64,000 nt of DNA from an uncultured Eubacteriales bacterium (GCA_900317515.1 ONHA01000006.1:1-64000), one strand, 5' to 3'. Positions 43,060 to 52,099 are shown, numbered from the stretch's first letter. The notes: generated by a model not told the origin, from the letters alone. Numbers and translations are program-made.

Positions 43060-45505
43060 CATAGCAGTACTCCTCGCGGTCTTTATCGCGGGAGTACTGT
43101 TCTTCGGAAAATTCATGAACAGTGAAGTGACAGAGAGTGCGTCGGATCTTTTGGATTCGACGCTTCCTGTCGTGTGTGTAAAGAACGAAAATTACCGGAC
43201 AGGGCTCATGTACGGCTCTGCCGGATCGATGGATCCGATGCATGTCAGGGATGTTCTCATTCCCATGACGACCGAGCGGGAGATCACGCTCTCCGTGAAG
43301 CCGTTTGGAAATGAAATAAACGCGGTCTCCTTTACCGTGGCGGCCCCGGATACCGGAGAAGTCATAGAGACGAGAAAAATCGTCAATTTCAAGGAGGACG
43401 GCGAGTGGGAGACGGCTTCATTTTCCTTAAATGAGCCGATCCTCATGAACCGCGAATATCCGATCACCTTTACGGTCTCGACCGGAAAGGGTGAGTTCAA
43501 TTACTATGCGCGTCTTACCATGCGCGAGGAGCTGATCCCGGACCGCTACCTGCAGTTTGTGGATTACTTCTATAAAAAATGCATTGAGTCGCCCGGCGCA
43601 ACGGAGCTCTCCGCCTATCTCGAGACGGACACGACCGTGACCAACACCTCTCTCGCCGAGACGGACATCACGTCCAGCGTCGCGCAGATCACCTTCGGGA
43701 ATCTCGCACCGAAGCTTGTGCGGGAGGGCATCCCGACGATCCGGGAGATCAGCCCGGCAGCCTGCACGCTCACCAACGAGTACCTCATCTCCGCGGATTT
43801 CGACGGCACGGTGAAGTATTACCGCGTCTCCGAGTTCTACAGGCTCCGCTACGGAACCAGCCGGATGATGCTGCTGAACTTTACGCGGACCATGGAGCAG
43901 GTATTTGACGGCTCCGACGGCTCCATCACGGCCGACGGGATCATGCTCGGAGTGGTGCCGAGAGGCGTCGAGTTCTCCCAGAGCCCGGACGGAAGCATCA
44001 CGGTATTTACCGCCTGCGGAGCCCTGTGGGCCTACGATGAGGGGGAGAACACGCTCTCTCTGGTCTACGCGTCAAGCCGTGCGGGCGACGTGCCGGACGA
44101 GCGCGAGGACCACGACGACTTTATCTACAGAGTCCAGCGGGTCACGGACGAGGGCAACATCGACTTTGCCGTCATCGGCTACATGAACCGCGGGACAAAT
44201 GAAGGCCGCACGGGCATCGCCGCCATGAAATACACTTCCGAGAGGAGATTCGTGGAGGAGACCGCCTTCATCGACGTGAACGTGGGCTTTGAGGAGCTCA
44301 AGGCGGACACCGACAAGCTCTTCTACCTCGCGAAGGACGGCAGAATCTTCGCCTATCTTGACAACACACTCTACCGCTTCGATCCCGCGGACGCTCAGAT
44401 GAAAGCTGTGCTTACGGACATTGTACCGGACTGCTTCGTCTCCTCGTCGACCGGAGCCATGTGCGCCTGGGCGGACTCGATGAGCCCGACGGCCGCGGAC
44501 ACGCTCACCGTGCTGGACCTCGAGAGCGAGAAGAAACGCACTGTGACGGCGGAGGACGGCAAGCAGCTCAGGTGTGTCGGGTTCATCAACGAGGATTTCA
44601 TTTACGGAATTGCTCTCTCGGAAGAGATCACCGCATATCCGTCCGAGGAGATCTTGTTCCCCATGCATGAGATCCGGATCGAGGCCTTCACCGGGGAGCG
44701 GATCAAGACCTACACGCCGGAGGGCATGCGGGTCGTCGGAACCAAGATCAAGGAGGGGCTCGTCGAGCTCACCCGCTTCTACAAGACGGAGAACGGCTGG
44801 GAGGCCGCTCCGGCGGACAATATCATGAACAACCGCAAGTCCCAGACGACTGCGGAGGCCGCGTCCTCGACGGATTCCCGCACCGGAACGGCCGTGACGC
44901 TGACGCTGCCCAGCAAACGGCGCAGTCTTTCGCCGATGATCGGAAGTTTTCGCATGAAATCACTGGACGGCGGGGCTAAGTTTACTGTACAATATACCTT
45001 TAACGGGTCACTGCCTTCCTATTACGTCTACGGCGGCGGAGAGCTTCTGGCCGTTCTGACTTCCCCGTCGGAGGCGACGCTTCTTGCGGATGAGCATGTC
45101 GGGACAGTGCTGGATTCCGAAGGCCGCTATATCTATGAGCGCGCAAACAGGAAGACCAAGACCGAGCTCGCAAATGAAGACATCCCGGAAGCGTTTCTTT
45201 CGGGAACATTCTCCGCGTCCCAGCTTCAGGCGGCGGTTCCGGAGGGCGTTCGTGTACTCAACCTGTCCGGGTGCTCGCTCGACATGGTGCTCTACGAGGT
45301 CTCCATGGGCCGGGCGGTCGCAGCCAGGATGGCGGACGGCACGGCGACGGTCATCGTCGGCTACGACGGCTACAATACGAAGCTCTACAATTTTGAGGAT
45401 GGGTCCCACTATTATATGGGTCTCAATGACAGCCGGGCTTCGTTTGAGGCGGGAGGAAATGTCTTTGTGACATACGTGGAGCCGCAGACGACCGTAAAAC
45501 GGTGA
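43040..45505 (+). CDS. Secreted, membrane-anchored propeller-like protein of unknown function
   Basis: An 821-aa protein with one N-terminal transmembrane anchor (about residues 5-24) and a large extracytoplasmic part. Repeats such as TVFTACGALWAYDEGENTL and LFYLAKDGRIFAYLDNTLYR look like beta-propeller blades of the YVTN/PQQ kind, but no family was recognised. The GTG at 43040 is chosen because it keeps the signal anchor; the next Met (43118) is beyond it. GAGGAAG lies 12 bp upstream. It overlaps ntpD by 20 bp and precedes sortase, sugar transferase and LCP genes, suggesting an envelope role. Confidence 0.7.
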   Translation: MRNRIINIAVLLAVFIAGVLFFGKFMNSEVTESASDLLDSTLPVVCVKNENYRTGLMYGSAGSMDPMHVRDVLIPMTTEREITLSVKPFGNEINAVSFTVAAPDTGEVIETRKIVNFKEDGEWETASFSLNEPILMNREYPITFTVSTGKGEFNYYARLTMREELIPDRYLQFVDYFYKKCIESPGATELSAYLETDTTVTNTSLAETDITSSVAQITFGNLAPKLVREGIPTIREISPAACTLTNEYLISADFDGTVKYYRVSEFYRLRYGTSRMMLLNFTRTMEQVFDGSDGSITADGIMLGVVPRGVEFSQSPDGSITVFTACGALWAYDEGENTLSLVYASSRAGDVPDEREDHDDFIYRVQRVTDEGNIDFAVIGYMNRGTNEGRTGIAAMKYTSERRFVEETAFIDVNVGFEELKADTDKLFYLAKDGRIFAYLDNTLYRFDPADAQMKAVLTDIVPDCFVSSSTGAMCAWADSMSPTAADTLTVLDLESEKKRTVTAEDGKQLRCVGFINEDFIYGIALSEEITAYPSEEILFPMHEIRIEAFTGERIKTYTPEGMRVVGTKIKEGLVELTRFYKTENGWEAAPADNIMNNRKSQTTAEAASSTDSRTGTAVTLTLPSKRRSLSPMIGSFRMKSLDGGAKFTVQYTFNGSLPSYYVYGGGELLAVLTSPSEATLLADEHVGTVLDSEGRYIYERANRKTKTELANEDIPEAFLSGTFSASQLQAAVPEGVRVLNLSGCSLDMVLYEVSMGRAVAARMADGTATVIVGYDGYNTKLYNFEDGSHYYMGLNDSRASFEAGGNVFVTYVEPQTTVKR

Positions 45506-45526
45506 AATACAGCAGGAGTTTATTAT

Positions 45527-46444
45527 ATGTACGAAGATGATAACAAAGGCCGGAAAAAGTGGATCATTATCCTGATCCTCGCCGTCATCGGGTTCGGTGT
45601 CAGCATCGGCTTTGTCGGCTGGTATCTCATGCAGCGAAGGGCTGAAAATGAAGCCATGGAGAAGCTGCGCGAGCAGGTCGTCACCGAGACCACGCCGACG
45701 CCGACGGCTGCGCCGGAGGCGGACAATTTCACGGAGCCGGAGTTCACCGGCGAACGCGAGGGCGAGGCGGCCGAGGTCCCGGAGGGCACGGCGGACAGTG
45801 TTAATCACTGGATCGATTTTGCGACCTTGAAGAGCATCAATTCGGAACTCTACGCGTGGATCTACGTGCCGGACACCAACATCGACTATCCGGTCGCCCA
45901 GCACATGGATCCGAACGACCAGAAATATTATCTGAATTATGATTTTTACGGCGGGGGCCGCTATGCGGGGTGCATTTTCAGCGAATACGGCACCGCTCTG
46001 GACTTCTCGGACCCGATGACGATCCTCTACGGCCACAACATGCTGGACGGATCGATGTTCGGCGACCTGCACGCCTTCGGTGATCCGGAGTTCTTCAGCA
46101 CACATCCGTACTTCTTTATCTACACGGAGGATCGGATCCTCATCTATGAGGTGTTTGCAGCCTACCACTACGACAACCGCCACCTGCCTACATCGTTCAA
46201 CTTCTTCGATCCGAATGTGCTTGCGCAGTATCTCTCGGAAATCCGGAATCTTCACACCACCGTGAAGAATATCCGGGAAGAAGCTTACGCGACGGCAGAC
46301 GATAAGATTCTTACACTTTCCACCTGCATCTCGGGAGAGAGAGAGAAGCGCATGCTGGTCGCGGCAAAACAGGTCTTTGCGGGCGGCTACGACGAGGTGG
46401 AGGCCGCGGAGCAGGTGATCGCAAGCCTTACGGGAGGTCAGTGA
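45527..46444 (+). CDS. Class B sortase
   Basis: A 305-aa membrane-anchored transpeptidase. Transmembrane helix at about residues 12-34, a Thr/Pro/Glu-rich linker (50-92), then the sortase domain. The catalytic triad is His170 in TILYGHNM, Cys267 in LTLSTCIS and Arg275 in EREKRML. The YAGCIFSEYGTALDF segment is typical of SrtB. Likely substrates carry a TG-containing sorting motif; the 79-aa protein at 48399 with SPKTG is the nearest candidate. It follows the propeller-like gene by 21 bp. Confidence 0.93.
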   Translation: MYEDDNKGRKKWIIILILAVIGFGVSIGFVGWYLMQRRAENEAMEKLREQVVTETTPTPTAAPEADNFTEPEFTGEREGEAAEVPEGTADSVNHWIDFATLKSINSELYAWIYVPDTNIDYPVAQHMDPNDQKYYLNYDFYGGGRYAGCIFSEYGTALDFSDPMTILYGHNMLDGSMFGDLHAFGDPEFFSTHPYFFIYTEDRILIYEVFAAYHYDNRHLPTSFNFFDPNVLAQYLSEIRNLHTTVKNIREEAYATADDKILTLSTCISGEREKRMLVAAKQVFAGGYDEVEAAEQVIASLTGGQ

Positions 46445-46445
46445 C

Positions 46446-47081
46446 GTGAAAAAAGGTTGGAAATCATTTTACGCAAAGCATGTGAAATACACGCTATCGC
46501 GGATCATAGGCTGGACGGGCATCATCCTCTTCTGGTGGCTCTTCCTCATCATCGCAGTGCTCATACGCCTCGACGACCCGTCGGGGCCGGCGCTCTTCAT
46601 CCAGGACCGGGTCGGTCAGTACGGCCGCGTCTACAAGATGTACAAATTCCGGACGATGAAGGTAGGTGCTGAGCACACAGGGACAGGCGTCTACTCGGAC
46701 GACAATGATCCCCGGGTCACGAGACTGGGCAGATTCCTTCGGGCCGCAAGCCTTGACGAGCTTCCCCAGCTCATCAACCTCGCAAAGGGAGACATGGCCC
46801 TCATCGGCTTCCGAAGCCCGCTGACCTACCATCCGTGGCCCTGGTCGGAGTACACGAAGGAGCAGAAGAAGATGTTCCTCTTAAAGCCCGGCATCACCGG
46901 CTGGGCCCAGGTGCACGGCCGGCGGACCGTCGAATGGCACGACCGCATCCGCATGAACAACTGGTATGCAGACCACGTATCGTTCTTCCTTGACATAAGG
47001 ATCTTCTTCATGACGATCTTCAAGGTCATCGAGAACAAGGACAACGAAAACATCGGAGAGACCGTCAAAAAAGAAAAGTAA
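46446..47081 (+). CDS. Polyprenyl-phosphate sugar-1-phosphate transferase
   Basis: A 211-aa enzyme of the bacterial sugar transferase family (WcaJ/EpsL/PglC type) that starts glycan assembly on undecaprenyl phosphate. One N-terminal membrane helix (about 18-40), then KMYKFRTM, the SLDELPQLINLAKGDMALIGFRSP block and KPGITGWAQVHGR. It starts at a GTG behind GGGAGGT. It is separated from the main EPS locus by five genes, so it may prime that polymer or a distinct one. Confidence 0.92.
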   Translation: MKKGWKSFYAKHVKYTLSRIIGWTGIILFWWLFLIIAVLIRLDDPSGPALFIQDRVGQYGRVYKMYKFRTMKVGAEHTGTGVYSDDNDPRVTRLGRFLRAASLDELPQLINLAKGDMALIGFRSPLTYHPWPWSEYTKEQKKMFLLKPGITGWAQVHGRRTVEWHDRIRMNNWYADHVSFFLDIRIFFMTIFKVIENKDNENIGETVKKEK

Positions 47082-47087
47082 AAGACT

Positions 47088-48356
47088 ATGGCAAATGAAA
47101 TCCACACACACAGGCGGCATCACCATCATCACCGAAGCTCGAGAAATCCGATGCTGGAGTCGGCCCACAGAGACCCGGCCACGCCGGAGGAGCTGAAAGA
47201 GCTGAACGAAGGTCTTAGAGAGGCGCTCACAGACGCATCTGAGGGCGATGCCGAAGGCGGCGAAAGGCACCATCGCTCTTCTCACAGAAGGAAGCATAGC
47301 CGGCGAAAAAAGATGAAGGGGAGTAAAATTGCCCTTATCGTTGTCGGCGCGCTTCTAGGAGTCGTGCTCATCGCTGCGGCAAGTTTCTTTGTGCTTCAGA
47401 GAATCGGCGCCGGCCGGCTCTCCCACAAGGAAGCACCCGCCGAATCCGCCGCCGAGAAGATGGCCGAGAAGACCGGAGAGAAGATCAGCTACGAGGAGGG
47501 CGTCATCACCTACAACGGGGCGAAATACCGCTACAACGAGGATCTGGTCACGGTACTTTTCATGGGCATTGACCGGTCGCTTCAGGAGGAGAACACCGTC
47601 GACAATGTGATCGGCATGAACGGGCAGGCCGATACCCTGATCCTCGGGGTCGTCGACAACCGGCACAAGAAGATCACGCTGATCAACATCTCCCGCGATA
47701 CGATTGCGCCGATCGCCCTCTACAACACGGACGGCCAGTACATGCGGCACGCGGACTCGCAGATCTGCCTTGCATTTGCGTTCGGCGATGGGCGGGAGAA
47801 GAGCTGCGAAAACGTTGTCGAGGCAGTGTCGAATTATTTTTATGGGATCCCGATCTCATCCTACGCAGCCATCGACTACGAGGGCATCGGCGTCCTGACG
47901 GACACGGTCGGCGGGGTTGAGGTGGCCATCACGGACGACTACTTCGCGGACACTGACCCTGAGATGGTGCCGGGCAACACGGTGACGCTGGACGGGTGGC
48001 AGGCCATGCGGTATGTACGGTCCCGCGATGCCTACTCTGTCGAGGCAAACAACGGCCGCATGCAGCGGCAGAAGCAGTTTCTCCTGGGGCTCATCAGGCA
48101 GACTCTCGAGACAACCAAACAGAACTTCACGATGCCGCTGGCACTCTACAACTCCGTGAGTGACTACACAGTCACCGATCTCACCGCCCCGGACATCACG
48201 TATCTCGCGGCCACGGCCGTCCAGTACGGGTTTCAGGAGGAAAATCTCCGCGGAATCACCGGTGAGATAAGGGATGAGAATGAGCATGCAGCATTTTATG
48301 CGGATGAGAAGAAATTTTACGAATTGGTACTTGAAGTTTTTTATGAGAAAGAGTAA
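47088..48356 (+). CDS. LytR-CpsA-Psr family ligase
   Basis: A 422-aa LCP protein that attaches polymers to peptidoglycan. A His- and Arg-rich cytosolic tail (HTHRRHHHHHRSS) and an acidic stretch precede one transmembrane helix at about residues 80-103. The extracytoplasmic LCP domain has VLFMGIDRS, QADTLILGVVDN, KITLINISRDTIAPI and the YVRSRDA motif with NNGRMQRQKQFL. It is 6 bp after the sugar transferase gene, consistent with priming and anchoring of the same glycan. Confidence 0.93.
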   Translation: MANEIHTHRRHHHHHRSSRNPMLESAHRDPATPEELKELNEGLREALTDASEGDAEGGERHHRSSHRRKHSRRKKMKGSKIALIVVGALLGVVLIAAASFFVLQRIGAGRLSHKEAPAESAAEKMAEKTGEKISYEEGVITYNGAKYRYNEDLVTVLFMGIDRSLQEENTVDNVIGMNGQADTLILGVVDNRHKKITLINISRDTIAPIALYNTDGQYMRHADSQICLAFAFGDGREKSCENVVEAVSNYFYGIPISSYAAIDYEGIGVLTDTVGGVEVAITDDYFADTDPEMVPGNTVTLDGWQAMRYVRSRDAYSVEANNGRMQRQKQFLLGLIRQTLETTKQNFTMPLALYNSVSDYTVTDLTAPDITYLAATAVQYGFQEENLRGITGEIRDENEHAAFYADEKKFYELVLEVFYEKE

Positions 48357-48358
48357 AC

Positions 48359-48364
48359 TATAAT
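48359..48364 (+). promoter_or_regulatory. Possible -10 of the small surface protein gene
   Basis: TATAAT 40 bp before the ATG, without a well-spaced -35. Read-through from the LCP gene is also possible. Confidence 0.35.
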
Positions 48365-48398
48365 ATATATAGGGATTTTTGCAGGGAGGTATTTATTT

Positions 48399-48638
48399 AT
48401 GAAAAAGAGAATGGCAGCGCTTATGATGGCAACGATGATGGTCGTGTTATCGGCTGTTCCGACATTCGCTTACGTAAAGAATCCTAAGTGGAGTCCAACC
48501 GGCTCCGTCATCACGGAGACACCTCCGCCCACCTCTCCGAAGACGGGCGAGAGTGATGCGCTTCTTTACGGTGTAGGCGCGGCAGCGGTCTGCGGAACGG
48601 TTATGGTGGTGTCCGGCAGGAAGCTCAAAAAGTCATAA
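48399..48638 (+). CDS. Tiny secreted protein with LPXTG-like SPKTG anchor
   Basis: A 79-aa precursor. The signal peptide runs to about residue 25 (VVLSAVPTFA then YV). A short Pro/Thr-rich segment ends in TPPPTSPKTGES, followed by a hydrophobic helix and the positive tail GRKLKKS: a cell-wall sorting signal with Ser in place of Leu of LPXTG. After both cleavages only about 30 residues would remain. GCAGGGAGG precedes the ATG. A sortase gene lies 2 kb upstream on the same strand. No family was recognised for the mature peptide. Confidence 0.75.
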   Translation: MKKRMAALMMATMMVVLSAVPTFAYVKNPKWSPTGSVITETPPPTSPKTGESDALLYGVGAAAVCGTVMVVSGRKLKKS

Positions 48639-48654
48639 TAACGTGTGCAAAAAG

Positions 48655-48685
48655 AAAGCCTTCCGAGAGGGAAGGCTTTTTTTTT
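48655..48685. terminator. Bidirectional terminator
   Basis: 10-bp stem AAAGCCTTCC (48655-48664) / GGAAGGCTTT (48670-48679) with T-run on the right and A-run on the left, between the small surface gene (+) and the Ig-like gene (-). Confidence 0.9.
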
Positions 48686-48690
48686 GCATT

Positions 48691-49605
48691 TTATTCGGTG
48701 ATGTGGACCACCAGGGAAACCGGCAGGGCAGAGAGTCCGGCATCGTTCGTGACCGTGTAGGTCAGGATGTAGGTTCCCGGCACCTCCGTATTCACCTCGC
48801 CTTCGCAGCGGACCTTGGCGCCGATGGAGGAGCCATTCGTGTCGATGACCCGTTTTACATTGCTGTACTTGCCCGTAAATGGATTAGAAGGCGAGCAGGT
48901 GACCTCCGCCGTGGTAAGCTCGATGAAGGGAAGGTCGATGACGGGGGAGACGGAAGTTCCTGCATAGGCGGTATCCCCGAACATGTTCGAGAGAGAGAAG
49001 TTGTAGGTGATATTTGTGATATCTGTCGGGTCGATCTCGACGGAGCTCACAAGCGAGTCTCCGATATTGTTGCCGTAGCCGTCGTCCGCGATAAAGCCCT
49101 CGGAAGTTACGACACGCGCGCCCATGCTCTCGAGCGTCGAGAGTGATACTTCCGGCATGGCAGCGGGAAGGGCGAGCATGGGACCGGAATAGTTCTCAAG
49201 CGTAAGCGGGCGGTCTGCCTTCACGGTTCCGCTGTCGGTCTTAACGGAATAGCTGATGACTTTGGCATTCTTGCTTGTGCCGGCCTTGATCTCCGCAAAG
49301 ACGCCGGTTCGGATCTCCTCAGGTGTAAGAGTCCCGAAAGAGACTCCCTCAAGGAGATTGAGACTTCCGGTACCGTCGTAGACCAGCGTTTCGGGATCGA
49401 AGGAGAATCCGTCGGAAGACACCGGGGCGACTTCCTCCTCCGCATCTTCGCTTCCGGAATCGATTTCTGTCTCCTCAGTCGTCTTAAAACGCTCGAGAAG
49501 AGAAGGAATGAAAGCGGTGTAATCATCGGTGAGGAAAACCAGGCCGATGTTGATCACGGCGACTACTGCAATGACAACCTTCAGTATTTTTCGAAAGAGA
49601 TTCAT
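48691..49605 (-). CDS. Membrane-anchored extracellular protein with Ig-like C-terminus
   Basis: A 304-aa protein with one N-terminal transmembrane segment (about residues 8-25), an acidic linker (TTEETEIDSGSEDAEEE) and an extracellular beta-rich part. The end, VPGTYILTYTVTNDAGLSALPVSLVVHITE in part, resembles bacterial Ig-like/DUF5011-type repeats. It is transcribed divergently from a protein of the same general design at 49771. The genetic neighbourhood (sortase, LCP, EPS genes) suggests a cell-surface role; no enzyme motif was seen. Confidence 0.65.
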   Translation of the reverse strand: MNLFRKILKVVIAVVAVINIGLVFLTDDYTAFIPSLLERFKTTEETEIDSGSEDAEEEVAPVSSDGFSFDPETLVYDGTGSLNLLEGVSFGTLTPEEIRTGVFAEIKAGTSKNAKVISYSVKTDSGTVKADRPLTLENYSGPMLALPAAMPEVSLSTLESMGARVVTSEGFIADDGYGNNIGDSLVSSVEIDPTDITNITYNFSLSNMFGDTAYAGTSVSPVIDLPFIELTTAEVTCSPSNPFTGKYSNVKRVIDTNGSSIGAKVRCEGEVNTEVPGTYILTYTVTNDAGLSALPVSLVVHITE

Positions 49606-49636
49606 AGTATCACCTTATTCTGTACTTAATAGAAAG

Positions 49637-49645
49637 AGTATAGCA
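49637..49645 (-). promoter_or_regulatory. Extended -10 of the minus-strand Ig-like gene
   Basis: TGC-TATACT read on the minus strand (plus 49637-49645), 32 bp before the start codon. Confidence 0.6.
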
Positions 49646-49677
49646 TATCCGAAGAGAAAAGTTAAGCAAAAGAGTGA

Positions 49678-49693
49678 TATTCTCCGGAGAATA
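49678..49693. promoter_or_regulatory. 16-bp perfect palindrome between divergent promoters
   Basis: TATTCTCCGGAGAATA at 49678-49693. It lies almost midway between the two divergent extended -10 boxes (49637-49642 and 49722-49727), just upstream of both -35 regions, a position suited to joint activation or repression. The binding protein is unknown. Confidence 0.7.
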
Positions 49694-49718
49694 ACTACTA
49701 TCATTTTTTAAAGATATG

Positions 49719-49727
49719 TGCTATGAT
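49719..49727 (+). promoter_or_regulatory. Extended -10 of the plus-strand Ig-like gene/EPS operon
   Basis: TGC-TATGAT at 49719-49727, 43 bp before the ATG at 49771; it probably drives the EPS genes too. Confidence 0.6.
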
Positions 49728-49770
49728 ATGAGCTTAAGAGTTAAAACAAGGAAAGTCTGCGGAAGAGAAA

Positions 49771-50667
49771 ATGAGAAAAACACACATCGCGATCGTACTG
49801 ATCTTTATCGCCTGCATGGGCATCTACTTTTATTACAGATCAAGGCCGGAGGCTGTGGACGACCATATGGGACCCGAAATTCATATGGAGGAGACAACAA
49901 TCAATGTCCCCTCGAATGCCTCCGAGGCGGATATCCTCGCCGGGATCACGGCTGTGGATGCTATGGACGGCGATGTCACCGGCAACCTCTTCGTGGAGCA
50001 GCTCTCAAACTTCGTCGAGAAGGGCAGGAGGAATGCCACCATCGCGGCCATCGACAGCAGCAACCATGTGACAAAGACAATCAGAGAGGTGGTCTATACA
50101 GATTACCACTCGCCGCTCTTTGAGATGCGGTCGCCGCTCGTCTTTAATGTCGGCAGCGTATCACCCCTCGATTATCTGAACGCCTACGATCCAATCGACG
50201 GGGACGTCACGGACAAAATCGTTATCTCCGATAAATTCAGCATATCCACGAGCACACCCGGCGAGTATCCGATGCTCTTCTCCGTGACCAACTCCGCCGG
50301 CGATGTCTCAGAACTGCCGGTCACTGTCTCGGTCAGGGATCCTTATGCGGAAAACAAGAGCAGCGGACCAACTGTCACACTCTCGACCGGCCTTATCAAC
50401 GTCCCGGCGGGCGAAGGAGCTGATGTCTTCTCTTACGTACAATCGGTGCGCATGGGAAACATCACTTATACAAGGCGGGATGACGGAAATCTGCACACCG
50501 ATGCCGACTGGGAGCGTCTTGAGATACCGGAGCAGCTCACCATGTACGACATGGCGGTGGAGGGCCCGATCGACTTCAATACGGTCGGCTCCTACGAACT
50601 GAAGCTTCACTTTACCGATTTTGACGGCAATGACGGCTGGAACCGGATCATTGTGTTTGTATACTGA
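49771..50667 (+). CDS. Membrane-anchored extracellular protein with Ig-like repeats
   Basis: A 298-aa protein with an N-terminal transmembrane helix (about residues 5-23) and two or three extracellular Ig-like (DUF5011/HYR-like) units, recognisable by DAMDGDVTGNL and DPIDGDVTDKI and by GEYPMLFSVTNSAGDVSELPVTV (in part). It begins the EPS transcript: the first BY-kinase gene starts 13 bp later. Its opposite neighbour has the same plan. A scaffold or ligand-binding role in the envelope is inferred only. Confidence 0.7.
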   Translation: MRKTHIAIVLIFIACMGIYFYYRSRPEAVDDHMGPEIHMEETTINVPSNASEADILAGITAVDAMDGDVTGNLFVEQLSNFVEKGRRNATIAAIDSSNHVTKTIREVVYTDYHSPLFEMRSPLVFNVGSVSPLDYLNAYDPIDGDVTDKIVISDKFSISTSTPGEYPMLFSVTNSAGDVSELPVTVSVRDPYAENKSSGPTVTLSTGLINVPAGEGADVFSYVQSVRMGNITYTRRDDGNLHTDADWERLEIPEQLTMYDMAVEGPIDFNTVGSYELKLHFTDFDGNDGWNRIIVFVY

Positions 50668-50680
50668 CGGGGAAGAAAAA

Positions 50681-52099
50681 TTGGAAGAAAACAAAGAGCA
50701 ACAAGCAATAAGCACCGGAATCGATCTCTACAGTATCGTCCGGGACGTTCTCAGAGAATGGTGGACGATCGGCCTCCTGGCCGTGTCCGTCTATCTCATG
50801 GTAAACATGTGGACGGAGATGAGCTACAAGCCGGAATATACAACGACCGCAGTTTTCTCGGTCACTGCCCGGGGCATGAACCAGACCCTCTATGAGCAGC
50901 TCAGCAGCGCCCAGTCGGTCGCCTCGAAGTTTAAGACGGTCCTTGAGAGCGACCTTTTCGACCGCAAGATGGAGGAGATCCTCGGTGAGAAGATCGAGGG
51001 GACAAAGACTGTGCGGCAGATTGAATCGACCAACCTTGTCATGATGTCGGTCACAGCCTCGTCTGCGATGGATTCCTATCGGCTCATGAGGGCCATAACG
51101 GATAACTACAGAGAATTATCGGATTATGTCATAAAGGATGTATCGGTTGACTTTCTGCGCCGCCCGGCAGTGCCTCTCGGGGCTTCCAACCCTCCCGGAG
51201 GGAACGGAAATGCCAAAAGAGCCGCAGCAGCAGCAGCCCTTCTTCTGGCTGCCTACTACGCATTCTTCTCTTACATGAAGGACACCGTGAAGAACCGGCG
51301 GGAGGCCCGCAGCAAGCTGCTTGCCCAGCCGCTAGGTACCGTATGCCATGAGGCAAAGCGTTTCTGGCGCATCGGAAAACATAATGTGAAGGGACGGCTC
51401 ATCACAAACCCGATCATGAGCTTCCGTTTTGTCGAGACGACCCGCATGACAGCCTCCCGGATCGAGAACCGTATGCACCGGCGGGGCGTCAAGGTTCTCA
51501 TCGTCAGCTCCGTTGCGGAAAATGAAGGAAAGTCCACCATCGCCTCCAATCTGGCCATCTCCCTGGCTCAGTCCGGCAAACGAACGCTGATCATCGACTG
51601 TGACTTCCGTAAGCCCTCCCTCATGAAGCTCTTCGAGATTCCAGAGGAAGAGGTGACGGATCTCACGGAGACGCTCCGCGGCAACGAGATTCCGGAAAAT
51701 CTCATAAGGCCTGTCTGGGTGAACAACCTGTTCCTCATCAGCAACAACCACGCAACGAGCGATGTCGATACCATCGTGCGAAGCGGAGGACTCGGACGTA
51801 TCATCGGCTTCTGCCGCAATCGATTTGACTATATCATCCTGGACATGCCACCCATCGGTGTTGCCCCGGAAGTGGAGATGTTCGCGGAGTACGCGGATGC
51901 CTCCCTTATCGTTGTGCGAGAAGATATGGTTCTCACAAGGGACATTAACTCGGTCATTACAGCTCTTAATAACACGAATGCCCCGGTACTCGGCACGGTC
52001 TTAAACGATGACCGGAGCGGCCAGGCATCCGGCAGCTATGGGTACGGTTATGGCTACAGCAGACAGTATGGAGGCTACTATGGAAAATCAAAAGCATGA
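50681..52099 (+). CDS. Wzz/BY-kinase fusion 1 (capsular polysaccharide tyrosine kinase)
   Basis: A 472-aa protein with the Wzz chain-length domain (helices at about 32-50 and 182-198) fused to a bacterial tyrosine kinase domain. Walker A contains AENEGKSTIASNLA, the A' motif is LIIDCDFRKPS and Walker B FDYIILDMPPIG. The C-terminus SYGYGYGYSRQYGGYYG is the tyrosine cluster expected to be autophosphorylated. It probably starts at TTG 50681 behind GGGGAAG; the frame opens further upstream only inside the previous gene. It overlaps the next BY-kinase gene by 20 bp. Confidence 0.88.
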   Translation: MEENKEQQAISTGIDLYSIVRDVLREWWTIGLLAVSVYLMVNMWTEMSYKPEYTTTAVFSVTARGMNQTLYEQLSSAQSVASKFKTVLESDLFDRKMEEILGEKIEGTKTVRQIESTNLVMMSVTASSAMDSYRLMRAITDNYRELSDYVIKDVSVDFLRRPAVPLGASNPPGGNGNAKRAAAAAALLLAAYYAFFSYMKDTVKNRREARSKLLAQPLGTVCHEAKRFWRIGKHNVKGRLITNPIMSFRFVETTRMTASRIENRMHRRGVKVLIVSSVAENEGKSTIASNLAISLAQSGKRTLIIDCDFRKPSLMKLFEIPEEEVTDLTETLRGNEIPENLIRPVWVNNLFLISNNHATSDVDTIVRSGGLGRIIGFCRNRFDYIILDMPPIGVAPEVEMFAEYADASLIVVREDMVLTRDINSVITALNNTNAPVLGTVLNDDRSGQASGSYGYGYGYSRQYGGYYGKSKA

